DNA from: an uncultured Granulosicoccaceae bacterium
GTDB lineage: Bacteria > Pseudomonadota > Gammaproteobacteria > Granulosicoccales > Granulosicoccaceae
NCBI GenBank assembly: GCA_938007995.1
Contig: CALLLW010000023.1
Location: 162,784-226,783 of the forward strand
DNA: 64,000 nucleotides
Direction: 5' to 3'
In this document: in pieces, positions 55,665-63,936 of the stretch
Numbering within the stretch: position 1 is the stretch's first letter
How the letters are laid out: each line of letters begins with the position of its first letter
Position numbers and translations under genes: made by a program
The notes under the pieces: model-generated
Seen by the model: only the letters and a program-made list of their open reading frames with translations
Databases searched by the model: none
What the model was told of the DNA's origin: nothing

Positions 55665-57884
55665 TTAAACTGCGGTTTGCAGGTGAATTCTTCGAATAGC
55701 AACCACCAAAGCAAGCAATAGCCATACAGTGCCGCCGCCACCGCCAACTTTTAGCACAGGTTGGTTATCGGCAATCGGATCTGTTGCATCGTTATCTGAG
55801 CTCACAGAGGTCTCGTCGGGCTGTGTAACAGAGGAGTCAGTCTGACTTATGTTGTCGGTGTTTGTGGTGCTTTCAGGTGCAGTGGCCTGGGTTGATTCAT
55901 TTTCTGCATCGACCATGTCTGAATCTAGTGTTTCAGATTCAGTTGTTTCAGATTCAGTTGTTTCTGGTTCAGTGGTTTCGGATTCAGTTGCTTCTGGCTC
56001 CACTGTCGCAGAGGTAGAATTCTGCTGCGTTTGCATATCCTCGCTATTATTACCCAGCGACAAATCATCAACCTTTCTATCAAGAATGACCACCCAGTCC
56101 TGCCCTGGTGTGTTTGGCGGCGTTCCGAGACTCAAAGGTGTTGTGTTGACCACCGTCACTTCACCCTCAAACAAACCATTGCGAGGATTAAACCAGCGCT
56201 GCCGATAGCTGCCAGGCTCCGTTTTCAGGCTGCCGCTCTGGTTGCCATTTGCAAGGTATACCGCATAGGTATCTCCAGCACTGGCAAATACCTGCGTACC
56301 GCTAACGTTGTGCAATTCATCAGCAGGCTCCATTTCGGCAAACGGTAATTGAGACTGCATCATTGTGCGTGAATATTTCATGTAGCGGTACATTGCTTCA
56401 CGGGTTCTGAAATTTTCAGTACGCATATCTCCGCCCAGGGGCAGTGGGTGATAACCAAAGTACCACTCAATATTGCCGCCGCTGAAATAGACCGGATACA
56501 GCACAGTGCGTCTGAGTGTGTCCGCGTTTGCATCGGTTAAGCCGATCTGGGCCGATCCGACTTCATCCATATCTATCACCCATGGCCTGCCCGCGGCTGC
56601 TGTTCGTTCACGCCAGGTTTCTACAAAGTTGTTTGCATTGCTCGGTGAGAATTGAATTGAAGATGCATCAAAATTCGAGTTGCCAAGCACGGCGTTGTAG
56701 GTCTCATCGGGCTTGTTTAGATGGCTGTGAACGGCAACAGGGTGTGCTGCCCAGTCCAGTGACTTTATGTAAGCTGCAAATTCATTGTGCTGTTCTGCAC
56801 TGTAGCGACTTTCTTCACTGATGTTCCACTTAATACCCAGCAGATAGGAGAAACGCGCAATCATTTCCCGATAGAACAGCTTTCTTTCAATGCCAAGCTC
56901 GCCATCATCAAGCCATTGCGAGTTACCGGCTTCAGTTTCGGCAAGAACAATATGCGCTGCAATGCCTTTATTTTGCATGTGGTTTAATACAATATTCCAT
57001 TGGTATAGCTTGGAAATATCGTAGTGTGTGTTTTGATAAAAGGTGCCGCCGGCTGCGATAAACGGATGTGTATCGCGGCCATCGCCGCCTAAGTTCATCG
57101 GTAAGAAGTATATTGAATTAACACTTTCCGAGGCAAGGTAGTTCACCGCGCCAATAATGCCTTTGGCTGCTTCAGGATTCTGGCTGTTATCAAATAAAGG
57201 ATCACCGACCTGCCAGTCTGACTCATGCGTTGCATAGTGGTGCAAGCCATCAACCAGTGTTCCGGTACCTGCACCGCCGGGGTTATCAATGGTATTGTCA
57301 AAGCCTGCATAGCCGAAGAAATTCTCCGGACTGTCTATCCCACCTTTAATCCAGTAAGGGCCGTCGGCAAACTTAAGATAATGCGTACCAACATATTCAA
57401 GCCTGCCGTACTTCAGAAAGCCGCTGTCAGTATTGCTTTGCGGCTGCACAGTGAATGTACCAGTAGTGCCGTCTATTGGTAGTCTCTGGCCATCTGCGTC
57501 CGAAACACTGATGTATTTGCCACTTTGGAAAGAGATCTCGTATTGCCATTCACCGGTTTCATCCGGTGCAAAACGCGCTCGCCATACATCACCCACGCCG
57601 TTGCCTTTACCATCGCCTGCAAAGAACCCGGGCACCTTGTATTCACTGCCTGACGGACTGGTGAAATTCACATCAAACCGGTAATCTAAAAACGGATTAG
57701 GTGAGTTTATTCGTTCGCCAATGGGATTGGTTGCACCGCTGACATCAAACGTAAGTGGATGCCACTTACTGAGTGAGCCCTGAATGCTAACCTGAGCGTT
57801 AACCGCCGCCGACAGCAGGCAGCAAATCATCAAAGTCAGAGTAGCTATCATTCTGAACATGGTGAAAAATCTGGTTTCTTGCAT
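55665..57884 (-). CDS. Secreted DUF5060-type glycoside-hydrolase-like protein with GlyGly-CTERM-like anchor
   Basis: 739 aa from ATG 57884. A signal peptide (MFRMIATLTLMICCLLSAAVNA region), an N-terminal DUF5060 Ig-like domain (WHPLTFDVSGA ... VWRARFAPDETGEWQYEISF), then a (beta/alpha)8-like catalytic region with YWIKGGIDSPENFFGY, GIAAHIVLAETEAGN and WNISEES, ending in a beta-domain. A Thr/Glu/Ser-rich stalk (TESETTEPETTES) precedes VGGGGG, a hydrophobic helix and RR, a GlyGly-CTERM-like sorting signal. It probably acts on extracellular polysaccharide; the substrate is unknown. Alternative starts at 57950 (GTG) and 57860 have no better ribosome binding site. Confidence 0.75.
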   Translation of the reverse strand: MQETRFFTMFRMIATLTLMICCLLSAAVNAQVSIQGSLSKWHPLTFDVSGATNPIGERINSPNPFLDYRFDVNFTSPSGSEYKVPGFFAGDGKGNGVGDVWRARFAPDETGEWQYEISFQSGKYISVSDADGQRLPIDGTTGTFTVQPQSNTDSGFLKYGRLEYVGTHYLKFADGPYWIKGGIDSPENFFGYAGFDNTIDNPGGAGTGTLVDGLHHYATHESDWQVGDPLFDNSQNPEAAKGIIGAVNYLASESVNSIYFLPMNLGGDGRDTHPFIAAGGTFYQNTHYDISKLYQWNIVLNHMQNKGIAAHIVLAETEAGNSQWLDDGELGIERKLFYREMIARFSYLLGIKWNISEESRYSAEQHNEFAAYIKSLDWAAHPVAVHSHLNKPDETYNAVLGNSNFDASSIQFSPSNANNFVETWRERTAAAGRPWVIDMDEVGSAQIGLTDANADTLRRTVLYPVYFSGGNIEWYFGYHPLPLGGDMRTENFRTREAMYRYMKYSRTMMQSQLPFAEMEPADELHNVSGTQVFASAGDTYAVYLANGNQSGSLKTEPGSYRQRWFNPRNGLFEGEVTVVNTTPLSLGTPPNTPGQDWVVILDRKVDDLSLGNNSEDMQTQQNSTSATVEPEATESETTEPETTESETTESETLDSDMVDAENESTQATAPESTTNTDNISQTDSSVTQPDETSVSSDNDATDPIADNQPVLKVGGGGGTVWLLLALVVAIRRIHLQTAV
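55919..55994. repeat. Tandem repeats encoding the Ser/Thr/Glu stalk
   Basis: Repeats of about 18 bp built on GATTCAGTTGTTTC with variants, encoding TESETTE-like units. In-frame length change would only alter the stalk. Confidence 0.8.
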
Positions 57885-58018
57885 TGGGTGTTCGATCCGT
57901 CGGGGGCGTATTGCGCTCTTGTTCAAGAGCTGCCACGAGTGAGGTGCCACTCATATTGCTGTCGGTTAGAAACAGGCGCTCTTTAGGAGAAGCCGCCCTG
58001 TATCTGGCCTCAGACACG

Positions 58019-58047
58019 AAAAAGCCCGCGTCAGCTTTGACGCGGGC
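58019..58047 (-). terminator. Intrinsic terminator of the repeat lipoprotein gene
   Basis: GCCCGCGTCA / TGACGCGGGC, perfect 10-bp stem with a 4-base loop, followed on the minus strand by five T. It lies 27 bp after the stop codon. Confidence 0.9.
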
Positions 58048-58073
58048 CGTTACTTCACACTGAACAGTGTTGC

Positions 58074-59168
58074 TTACTGAACGCCAAGCGCACGAACAGT
58101 AGACATATTCAGGTACTCATCAACCGGCAGGCCTTTAGCACGCTGGAAAGCGTTAACCGCAGACATCGTATCGCTGCCGATAGTGCCGTCGATAGGACCC
58201 GGGTTGTAACCTGCAGACTTAAGCGCACGCTGGATCTCTGTGATCTTGCCTGAAGTCAGGTTGGTGTCACAAAGAATTTCACGCCACTCAACTCGCGAAG
58301 GAGAAGCGATTTCCTGACGAGCAACGTTCTTGTACTTAGCAGGAATCTCGATAACGCGCTGTGAAGCAGGAGACGCTTGCTCGGTAACAGAAATAGTTTT
58401 GTACTTTGCAGGAATAGTGACTGTGCGAGTGGTGGCAGCAGTGGCAACAACCTGTCTGGTGACTGTGTTGTACTCTGCTGGAATCTCAACACTGCGTGTG
58501 GTAGCAGGTGACTTCAGTACACGCTTGGACACTGTCTTGTAAGTGGCAGGTACGTCAACCAGACACATGATTTCACCCGTGTCGTTGTCGATGCGCTGAA
58601 TAGGGCCTGTACCTTTCTTCCACTCTTTACGTGCAGGAGAAACCATTATGCGGCTTGTTACAGTTTCATACTGTGCAGGCACCTGAATCAGTTTGGTAGA
58701 AGCAGGCTTCACCATAACTCTTTCACGTACGGTCTTGTAAGTAGCAGGAACTACTTCAAGCTTCTCTGTTGCTTCTGATACCAGTACACGCTTGCTGCCT
58801 TGCTTGAAGCTTGCAGGAATAACTTCGATACGCTGGCCTGCTTCTTCAACCACCTGTCTTTCATTAATAGTGCGGTACTTCGCAGGAATGATGATTTTAG
58901 TGAAGCACTGACCTGGCTTGGCGTTTGGTGGAGTCAGGCTGCTGTCTGCTTTAGATGAAGCGGGAATAATAGCCAGTCTGGCTTCTTTTGCTGCCAGTGC
59001 ACGCTCACGCGCGTCAAGCTCGGATGCACGGCTCTTTAGTGCGATTGCATCCGCAGAGCCTGAGTCACTGATCAGACCTTTGTCAGAGACTGTAGAACAG
59101 GCACTGAGTGCAGAAACAAGTACCGCACAGGAAGCGGCTGTAAACAGTCTAGATGAAAAACGCTGCAT
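58074..59168 (-). CDS. Lipoprotein with tandem PAxYxTV repeats and peptidoglycan-binding domain
   Basis: 364 aa from ATG 59168, preceded by CGGAG at good spacing; longer in-frame starts up to 59405 run through a MITE and are rejected. Lipobox LSAC (Cys24), a short coiled region (ASELDARERALAAKEARLA), then about nine copies of a 20-25 residue repeat of the type hydrophobic-PAxYKTV-xxRV-xxxPA, and a C-terminal PG_binding_1 domain (ITEIQRALKSAGYNPGPIDGTIGSDTMSAVNAFQRAKGL). It probably links the outer membrane to peptidoglycan. Similar repeat proteins occur in proteobacteria but have no known function. Four cysteines are outside the lipobox. Confidence 0.85.
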   Translation of the reverse strand: MQRFSSRLFTAASCAVLVSALSACSTVSDKGLISDSGSADAIALKSRASELDARERALAAKEARLAIIPASSKADSSLTPPNAKPGQCFTKIIIPAKYRTINERQVVEEAGQRIEVIPASFKQGSKRVLVSEATEKLEVVPATYKTVRERVMVKPASTKLIQVPAQYETVTSRIMVSPARKEWKKGTGPIQRIDNDTGEIMCLVDVPATYKTVSKRVLKSPATTRSVEIPAEYNTVTRQVVATAATTRTVTIPAKYKTISVTEQASPASQRVIEIPAKYKNVARQEIASPSRVEWREILCDTNLTSGKITEIQRALKSAGYNPGPIDGTIGSDTMSAVNAFQRAKGLPVDEYLNMSTVRALGVQ

Positions 59169-59251
59169 TGATTTCTCCGTATGTATTAGGTACTGGCTTG
59201 TAAAAACGCACCAGTGACTTCGTTGACAAGCGGTCGAAACCAGTGACCAGG

Positions 59252-59410
59252 AGTCTGTGTGGTAGAAATCCGCGTAGCGAGAACGTGCCTTGGCGAGGGC
59301 GCTTTTACGATCAATTTGAGGCGCATAGTTATTCATACGTAACGAAAATGATCGATAAAAACGTACCGTCAGGGCACGTTCGCAGTAGTGGACGTTCTGC
59401 CGCACAGACT
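59252..59410 (+). mobile_element. MITE-like element A, copy 1
   Basis: 159 bp. Left end AGTCTGTGTGGTAGAA and right end TTCTGCCGCACAGACT form imperfect terminal inverted repeats of about 38 bp. No coding capacity. It lies upstream of the repeat lipoprotein gene and is homologous over its whole length to 63664-63824. Confidence 0.8.
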
Positions 59411-59654
59411 CCTACATCTCTGGTTTGTGATTGGCTCCGCTATGAATCGGGGTATCGGCAGCAATTTTTTAACTTGCACACAGGATCCAACTTAATTACC
59501 GGCTTGTCAGGTCAAGTGTTTCACAAGGTTCGATAAGTGATTGGTTGATATAGAATTAATAAAAAGCGCCAATTGTAAATAATTATGCAGTGACAAACTG
59601 CCGCACTTCGTTTAGCGTCGCCTGAGTACATGTTCTATAAATCGGAGATATAGC

Positions 59655-60002
59655 TTGCCCAGAAAAAGACTGGTTGTAGAGATGGGAATGGGGGTAGACA
59701 TACGTGGTGGTGACTACACCAAAGCAGCAGTCAGAGCATTAAAAGATGCACTGTGGCATAACTCACTAACTGTGGTGCCGGCACTGGGTTATACGGTTGA
59801 TCAAATGGAAGTGGATATTGAAATCGGTGTGGCGGAACCTGATCTGGTTGATAAAGCGCAGGTGGCAGCGGTACTGCCTTACGGTAAAGCGTCAGTGTCT
59901 GTTGGCAAAGGTGGGTTAGATATAAAAGAGGGCGACGAGCACACCATTGTTGCCAATGCCGCCGCAGTGGTTTATCTGAATATAGATCTAGCAGGGAGTT
60001 AA
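59655..60002 (+). CDS. Lin0512-family protein, first of a tandem pair
   Basis: 115 aa, TTG start with GGAG 7 nt upstream. It matches the Lin0512 family (PF09585): RLVVEMGMGVDIRGGDYTKAA, then VDIEIGVAEPDLVD and VAAVLPYGKASV. The family has no known function and is found in diverse bacteria and archaea, usually as one copy. The paralogous second gene follows after 3 bp, and the two share many residues (DYTKAAxRAxxDAL, EPDLVD/QPDLVD, LPYGK/LPHGK). They may form a heteromer. No membrane segment or signal. Confidence 0.85.
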   Translation: MPRKRLVVEMGMGVDIRGGDYTKAAVRALKDALWHNSLTVVPALGYTVDQMEVDIEIGVAEPDLVDKAQVAAVLPYGKASVSVGKGGLDIKEGDEHTIVANAAAVVYLNIDLAGS

Positions 60003-60005
60003 GTC

Positions 60006-60368
60006 ATGCCACTAAAAAGAATCATTCTTGAGATGGGCACGGGCAATGACCTCTACGGAGAAGACTACACCAAAGCTGCCAAACGAGCAGTGCATGACGC
60101 ACTGCATCACAGCTCAATCATTTTATTCCGTTCGCTTGATCTTGACCGGGAAGCAATGGTGGTCAAGGTAGCCATAGGTGTGCAGCAGCCCGACCTGGTA
60201 GATTGCGATGCTGTTGCGGCAGAGCTGCCGCATGGCAAGGTTAGTGTGGTAGCAGAAGAGGGTGGCCTGAATGTTATCGATAAAGAAAACGGCACAGTAT
60301 CGGTAATTGCAACAGCCGGTATATCTGCTTACCTGGATTTACCCGAAGGTAAATTCACCCTGCCATAA
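60006..60368 (+). CDS. Lin0512-family protein, second of a tandem pair
   Basis: 120 aa. MPLKRIILEMGTGNDLYGEDYTKAAKRAVHDALHHSS aligns with the first copy. Ends shortly before MITE-like element B, and its last codons (EGKFTLP) are followed by a TAA. Clearly an old duplication, since the two proteins have diverged substantially while keeping the family core. Operon with the upstream copy. Confidence 0.85.
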   Translation: MPLKRIILEMGTGNDLYGEDYTKAAKRAVHDALHHSSIILFRSLDLDREAMVVKVAIGVQQPDLVDCDAVAAELPHGKVSVVAEEGGLNVIDKENGTVSVIATAGISAYLDLPEGKFTLP

Positions 60369-60392
60369 GCTGGCAGGGTGCAAAGTTTTTAC

Positions 60393-60571
60393 TAGCGGGC
60401 CGCTTGAGAAATAGGGTGACAAAGTTTTCACAGCCACAGGCGTCAGAGCAAGGCGGCAAAACGCAGGCATAGCAGGCTCTACGTCGAGTCCATATTTTAT
60501 CAATGATGGCAACGCATCTATGGCGCTTGTGGCGAAGAAAACTGTTACTTTATTTTTCAAGTGGCCCACTA
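60393..60571. mobile_element. MITE-like element B with TA ends
   Basis: 179 bp. The left end TAGCGGGCCGCTTGAG and the right end (reverse complement TAGTGGGCCACTTGAA) form imperfect inverted repeats of about 36 bp that continue through AAATA..GT.ACA.GTTTTC. The element begins and ends in TA, consistent with a TA target duplication as for IS630/Tc1-type transposition. No gene inside. Its right end provides the stop codon of the cnoX gene. Confidence 0.8.
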
Positions 60572-61453
60572 ATGCAAATAAGCAAACATTTTTCTGCGGT
60601 AAGCACCCACTGAAGGATCATCGCCCAGCATTTCAAAAATAGATAATAAAGTCTTACGCGCACCATCATCACCAAACTCACGATCCCGCTGCATCAGTCC
60701 AAGCAGGGTAGTGATCGCAGTATCAGTGTCACCGCGCAAGGCTTGCTTGATACCGAGCTTATAGGCTGCCTCACTGTTGTTGCCATCCTGCTGTAGCTGG
60801 CTGGCAAGGCTTGCCTCGTCGGTGGTGGCATCATCAGCGTCAGATAACGTCAACATGCCGCGCAGCATACCTGCCTCGGTTTTCTTCGCGTCTTCTTCAC
60901 TCAATATAGAGAGACACTGCCGCGCGTCATCATACTGGCCAGTCGCCACACACATTTTACCCAGCGCTATCGCCACATCACCGTTGGCCGGATCCTGCGC
61001 CTGCGCTTCACGCAATACAGCCATCGCCTGTTCTGTATCACCTGTGGCGTGCAGCTGGTTGGCAAGATCAATAGGGCTGGTTTGTTCGGGTTCGCCCGGC
61101 GCGGATGGGGCTGCCTGCAGATGCTTATCGAGAAACGCCCGAACATCAGACTCCGGCAGCGCACCGGTAAATTCATCCAACACCGCACCCTGGTGGATGA
61201 GCTTAACGGTCGGCAAACTGCGAATACCAAGTTGGGCGGCAATCTCCTGTTCTGCCTCGGTATCGACCTTGGCAAGAATAAAAGCCCCCTGATATTCGTC
61301 TGCCAGTTTCGCCAGAATCGGCATCAGGGTTTGGCACGGCTGGCACCAGTCGGCCCAGAAGTCGACCAGAATCGGTGTCTGCATTGAGCCGTGCAGAATC
61401 ACGGCCTCAAAATTTTCTTTGGTTACTTCAACAATATAAGGTGACTCAGCCAT
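60569..61453 (-). CDS. CnoX/YbbN-like thioredoxin-TPR co-chaperone
   Basis: 294 aa. N-terminal thioredoxin domain with the redox motif WCQPC (about 36-40), followed by helical TPR repeats (DLANQLHATGDTEQAMAVLREAQAQDPANGDVAIALGKM and so on). This matches CnoX (YbbN), which protects aggregation-prone proteins and hands them to GroEL. E. coli CnoX lost the first cysteine, while this one has a full CxxC as in other proteobacteria. The last stop codon TAG (60569-60571) is formed by the end of MITE-like element B, so the original stop may have lain beyond; the protein ends FAYLH, near full family length. Confidence 0.85.
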   Translation of the reverse strand: MAESPYIVEVTKENFEAVILHGSMQTPILVDFWADWCQPCQTLMPILAKLADEYQGAFILAKVDTEAEQEIAAQLGIRSLPTVKLIHQGAVLDEFTGALPESDVRAFLDKHLQAAPSAPGEPEQTSPIDLANQLHATGDTEQAMAVLREAQAQDPANGDVAIALGKMCVATGQYDDARQCLSILSEEDAKKTEAGMLRGMLTLSDADDATTDEASLASQLQQDGNNSEAAYKLGIKQALRGDTDTAITTLLGLMQRDREFGDDGARKTLLSIFEMLGDDPSVGAYRRKMFAYLH

Positions 61454-61601
61454 GCGCGGTCCGGAGTAGGGAGGAATACCCGTATTGTGAGGGAGTCAGC
61501 GCTATTATCAAGTTGCAATTCATGCTGTGCGATTCTTCCTGAACCACAACAGCCGTTGCGGTACCATTCGCTCGCTCTCCGACAATCAGAACCCAGAACC
61601 C

Positions 61602-63491
61602 ATGGCAGCAAAATACGATGCGGCGTCGATTGAAGTACTCAGTGGCCTTGACCCGGTACGCAAACGCCCCGGCATGTATACCGATACCACCCGCCCGAAC
61701 CACCTCGCGCAAGAGGTCATTGACAACAGTGTTGATGAAGCCATAGCCGGACACGCCAGTGAAATTTCAGTGATGGTCTTCAAAGACGGATCACTGGAAG
61801 TCACCGATAACGGTCGTGGCATGCCGGTAGACAAACATCCCAAGCTGAAACTCCCCGGAGTCGAGGTGATCCTCTGTACGCTGCACGCCGGTGGCAAGTT
61901 TTCTGATGCGGCGGGTTACCAGTTCTCGGGTGGTCTTCACGGGGTGGGTGTTTCTGTGGTTAATGCGTTGTCGAAAAAGCTCGAGGTCAAAATCCGCCGC
62001 AACGCCCAGGAGTATCTGGCCACTTTTAAAGACGGCAACAAAGACAAGCCACTCAAGTCAGTTGGCAAAGTCGGGCAGCGCAACACCGGCACCACCATCC
62101 GCTTCTGGCCGGATAAAAAATATTTTGACAGCGAAAAATTCTCACTGCCAAAACTCAAACACGTATTGCGAGCCAAAGCGGTATTGTGCAGCGGCTTAAA
62201 AGTGAAGCTCGCCATAGAAGGCAGTAAAGAAAAATTTGAATGGTGCTATCAGGACGGGCTCGAAGCTTACTTACAGGAAGCACTTGATGGTTATGTACTG
62301 CTACCGACCACACCATTTGTTGGATCACAGGAAAATAAAAACGAAGCCTGCCAGTGGGCCTTTTTATGGATGCCGGAAGGTGGCGAAGCACTGCATGAAA
62401 GCTATGTAAACCTTGTACCAACAGCGCAGGGTGGTACCCACGTTAACGGCTTGCGTACCGGCATTAGCGATGCGATAAAAGAATTTTGTGATATTCGCGG
62501 GCTGCTGCCGCGTGGTGTCAAGCTCACCCCTGAAGACACCTGGGAGCGTGTGAGTTTTGTTTTATCAGTCAAGCTCAATGATCCGCAGTTTATCGGTCAA
62601 ACCAAAGAACGATTATCCACTCGTGAGTGTGCAGCGTTTGTAACTGCTACCGTTAAAGATCAGTTTGTACAGTGGCTCAATCAGCATCCGGAAACCGGTG
62701 ATCAGATTGCACACCTTGCCATTGCAGCCGCAACACAGCGCATGCGTGCAGGTAAAAAAGTGGTGCGTAAAAAAGTCTCAGCCGGCCCGGCACTGCCCGG
62801 CAAACTTGCAGACTGCGTATCCACTGATATCAGTCAAACAGAACTCTTTTTAGTAGAGGGTGATTCAGCAGGCGGCTCTGCAAAACAGGCACGTGATCGT
62901 GAGTACCAGGCAATCATGCCACTCAGAGGCAAGATCTTAAATACCTGGGAAGTAGGCGCTGATCAACTACTCGGCTCGCAAGAGGTACACGATATCTCGG
63001 TAGCGATCGGCATAGAACCTGGCACTACCGACCTAAGCAGCCTGCGCTACGGCAAGATATGTATCCTTGCAGATGCAGACTCCGACGGACTGCACATCGC
63101 AACGCTGCTATGCGCGTTGTTCGTTAAACACTTCAAACCACTGGTAGAAGCAAGGCGCGTACACGTCGCCATGCCCCCGCTATTCAGAATTGATGTTGGT
63201 AAACAAAAGTTCTACGCACTGGATGAATCAGAAAAAGAGCGAGAGCTTGCAAGAATAGAAAAGGAAAAGATCAAAGGCAAAATCACCGTCACCCGCTTCA
63301 AAGGGCTGGGTGAAATGAACCCGCTGCAGCTAAGAGAAACCAGCATGCTGCCTGACACACGCAGACTCGTCTGCCTGACCATAGAAGACCAGCAAGGCAC
63401 CAACAAACTAATGGATATGCTCCTGGCGAAGAAACGCTCCAGTGACCGTAAGTCATGGTTGGAAAATAAGGGTGATTTGGCGGAAGTTTAA
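61602..63491 (+). CDS. parE: DNA topoisomerase IV subunit B
   Basis: 629 aa from ATG 61602, the family length; the longer in-frame start at 61527 adds non-conserved residues. KRPGMYTDTTRPNHLAQEVIDNSVDEAIAGHA and DNGRGMPVD belong to the GHKL ATPase. The Toprim region has LFLVEGDSAGGSAKQARDREYQAIMPLRGKILN, and the C-terminal RFKGLGEMNPLQLRETSM is characteristic. With ParC it unlinks daughter chromosomes. ParC is not in the window. Confidence 0.96.
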   Translation: MAAKYDAASIEVLSGLDPVRKRPGMYTDTTRPNHLAQEVIDNSVDEAIAGHASEISVMVFKDGSLEVTDNGRGMPVDKHPKLKLPGVEVILCTLHAGGKFSDAAGYQFSGGLHGVGVSVVNALSKKLEVKIRRNAQEYLATFKDGNKDKPLKSVGKVGQRNTGTTIRFWPDKKYFDSEKFSLPKLKHVLRAKAVLCSGLKVKLAIEGSKEKFEWCYQDGLEAYLQEALDGYVLLPTTPFVGSQENKNEACQWAFLWMPEGGEALHESYVNLVPTAQGGTHVNGLRTGISDAIKEFCDIRGLLPRGVKLTPEDTWERVSFVLSVKLNDPQFIGQTKERLSTRECAAFVTATVKDQFVQWLNQHPETGDQIAHLAIAAATQRMRAGKKVVRKKVSAGPALPGKLADCVSTDISQTELFLVEGDSAGGSAKQARDREYQAIMPLRGKILNTWEVGADQLLGSQEVHDISVAIGIEPGTTDLSSLRYGKICILADADSDGLHIATLLCALFVKHFKPLVEARRVHVAMPPLFRIDVGKQKFYALDESEKERELARIEKEKIKGKITVTRFKGLGEMNPLQLRETSMLPDTRRLVCLTIEDQQGTNKLMDMLLAKKRSSDRKSWLENKGDLAEV

Positions 63492-63578
63492 GTAAATTTC
63501 CATTTGCGTCAATGACTTGTATATTAGTATTTTAAGACGTACTCTAAAATACTCATGAGTAATGTCGAGTAGATACCA

Positions 63579-63871
63579 TTGACAGAGCAACTCCCCAGAG
63601 GTGTGATCGCCAGAGAAATTGCCGCTGATCTGGCTAAAAAAATGGTTTTTGTTGGTGGTTTGGAGTCTGCGCGGTAGAAATCCGCGTAGCGAGAATGTGC
63701 CATGGCGAAGCGTTTTTGCGATCGTTTGAGGCGCATAGTTGTTCATACGTAACGAAAATTATCGATGAAAACGCACCGTCACGGGTGCGTTCGCAGTAGC
63801 GGACTTTTTTCTGCCGCGTAGACTCTCCCTGGCAAGTTGGCAAAACCACCCTAGTGCTCCGGCAACATTAA
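63579..63871 (+). pseudogene. Broken ATPase (AAA/DUF4143 type) fragment split by MITE-like element A
   Basis: Left piece 63579-63663 reads TEQLPRGVIAREIAADLAKKMVFVGG, resembling the N-terminus of DUF4143-type ATPases just before the P-loop. Right piece 63827-63871 reads PWQVGKTTLVLRQH then stop, the Walker A motif itself. The MITE at 63664-63824 lies exactly between GG and the P-loop residues, so the motif GGPxQVGKTTL was interrupted. The remainder of the gene is missing. Confidence 0.7.
63664..63824 (+). mobile_element. MITE-like element A, copy 2
   Basis: 161 bp, clearly homologous to 59252-59410 in the same orientation, with left end AGTCTGCGCGGTAGAAATCC and inverted right end ending in GCGTAGACT. 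It is inserted in the P-loop region of an ATPase fragment. Confidence 0.8.
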
Positions 63872-63936
63872 GAATTGGAATGAGAAATATACCATAACAT
63901 CTTCAAAATACAGGTCATTGCCATGGAGATCCAATG

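Noticed and set aside
59169..59405. N-terminal extension of the repeat lipoprotein
   Set aside because: The longer frame runs through MITE-like element A; the ATG at 59168 has a good ribosome binding site and starts a lipoprotein signal.
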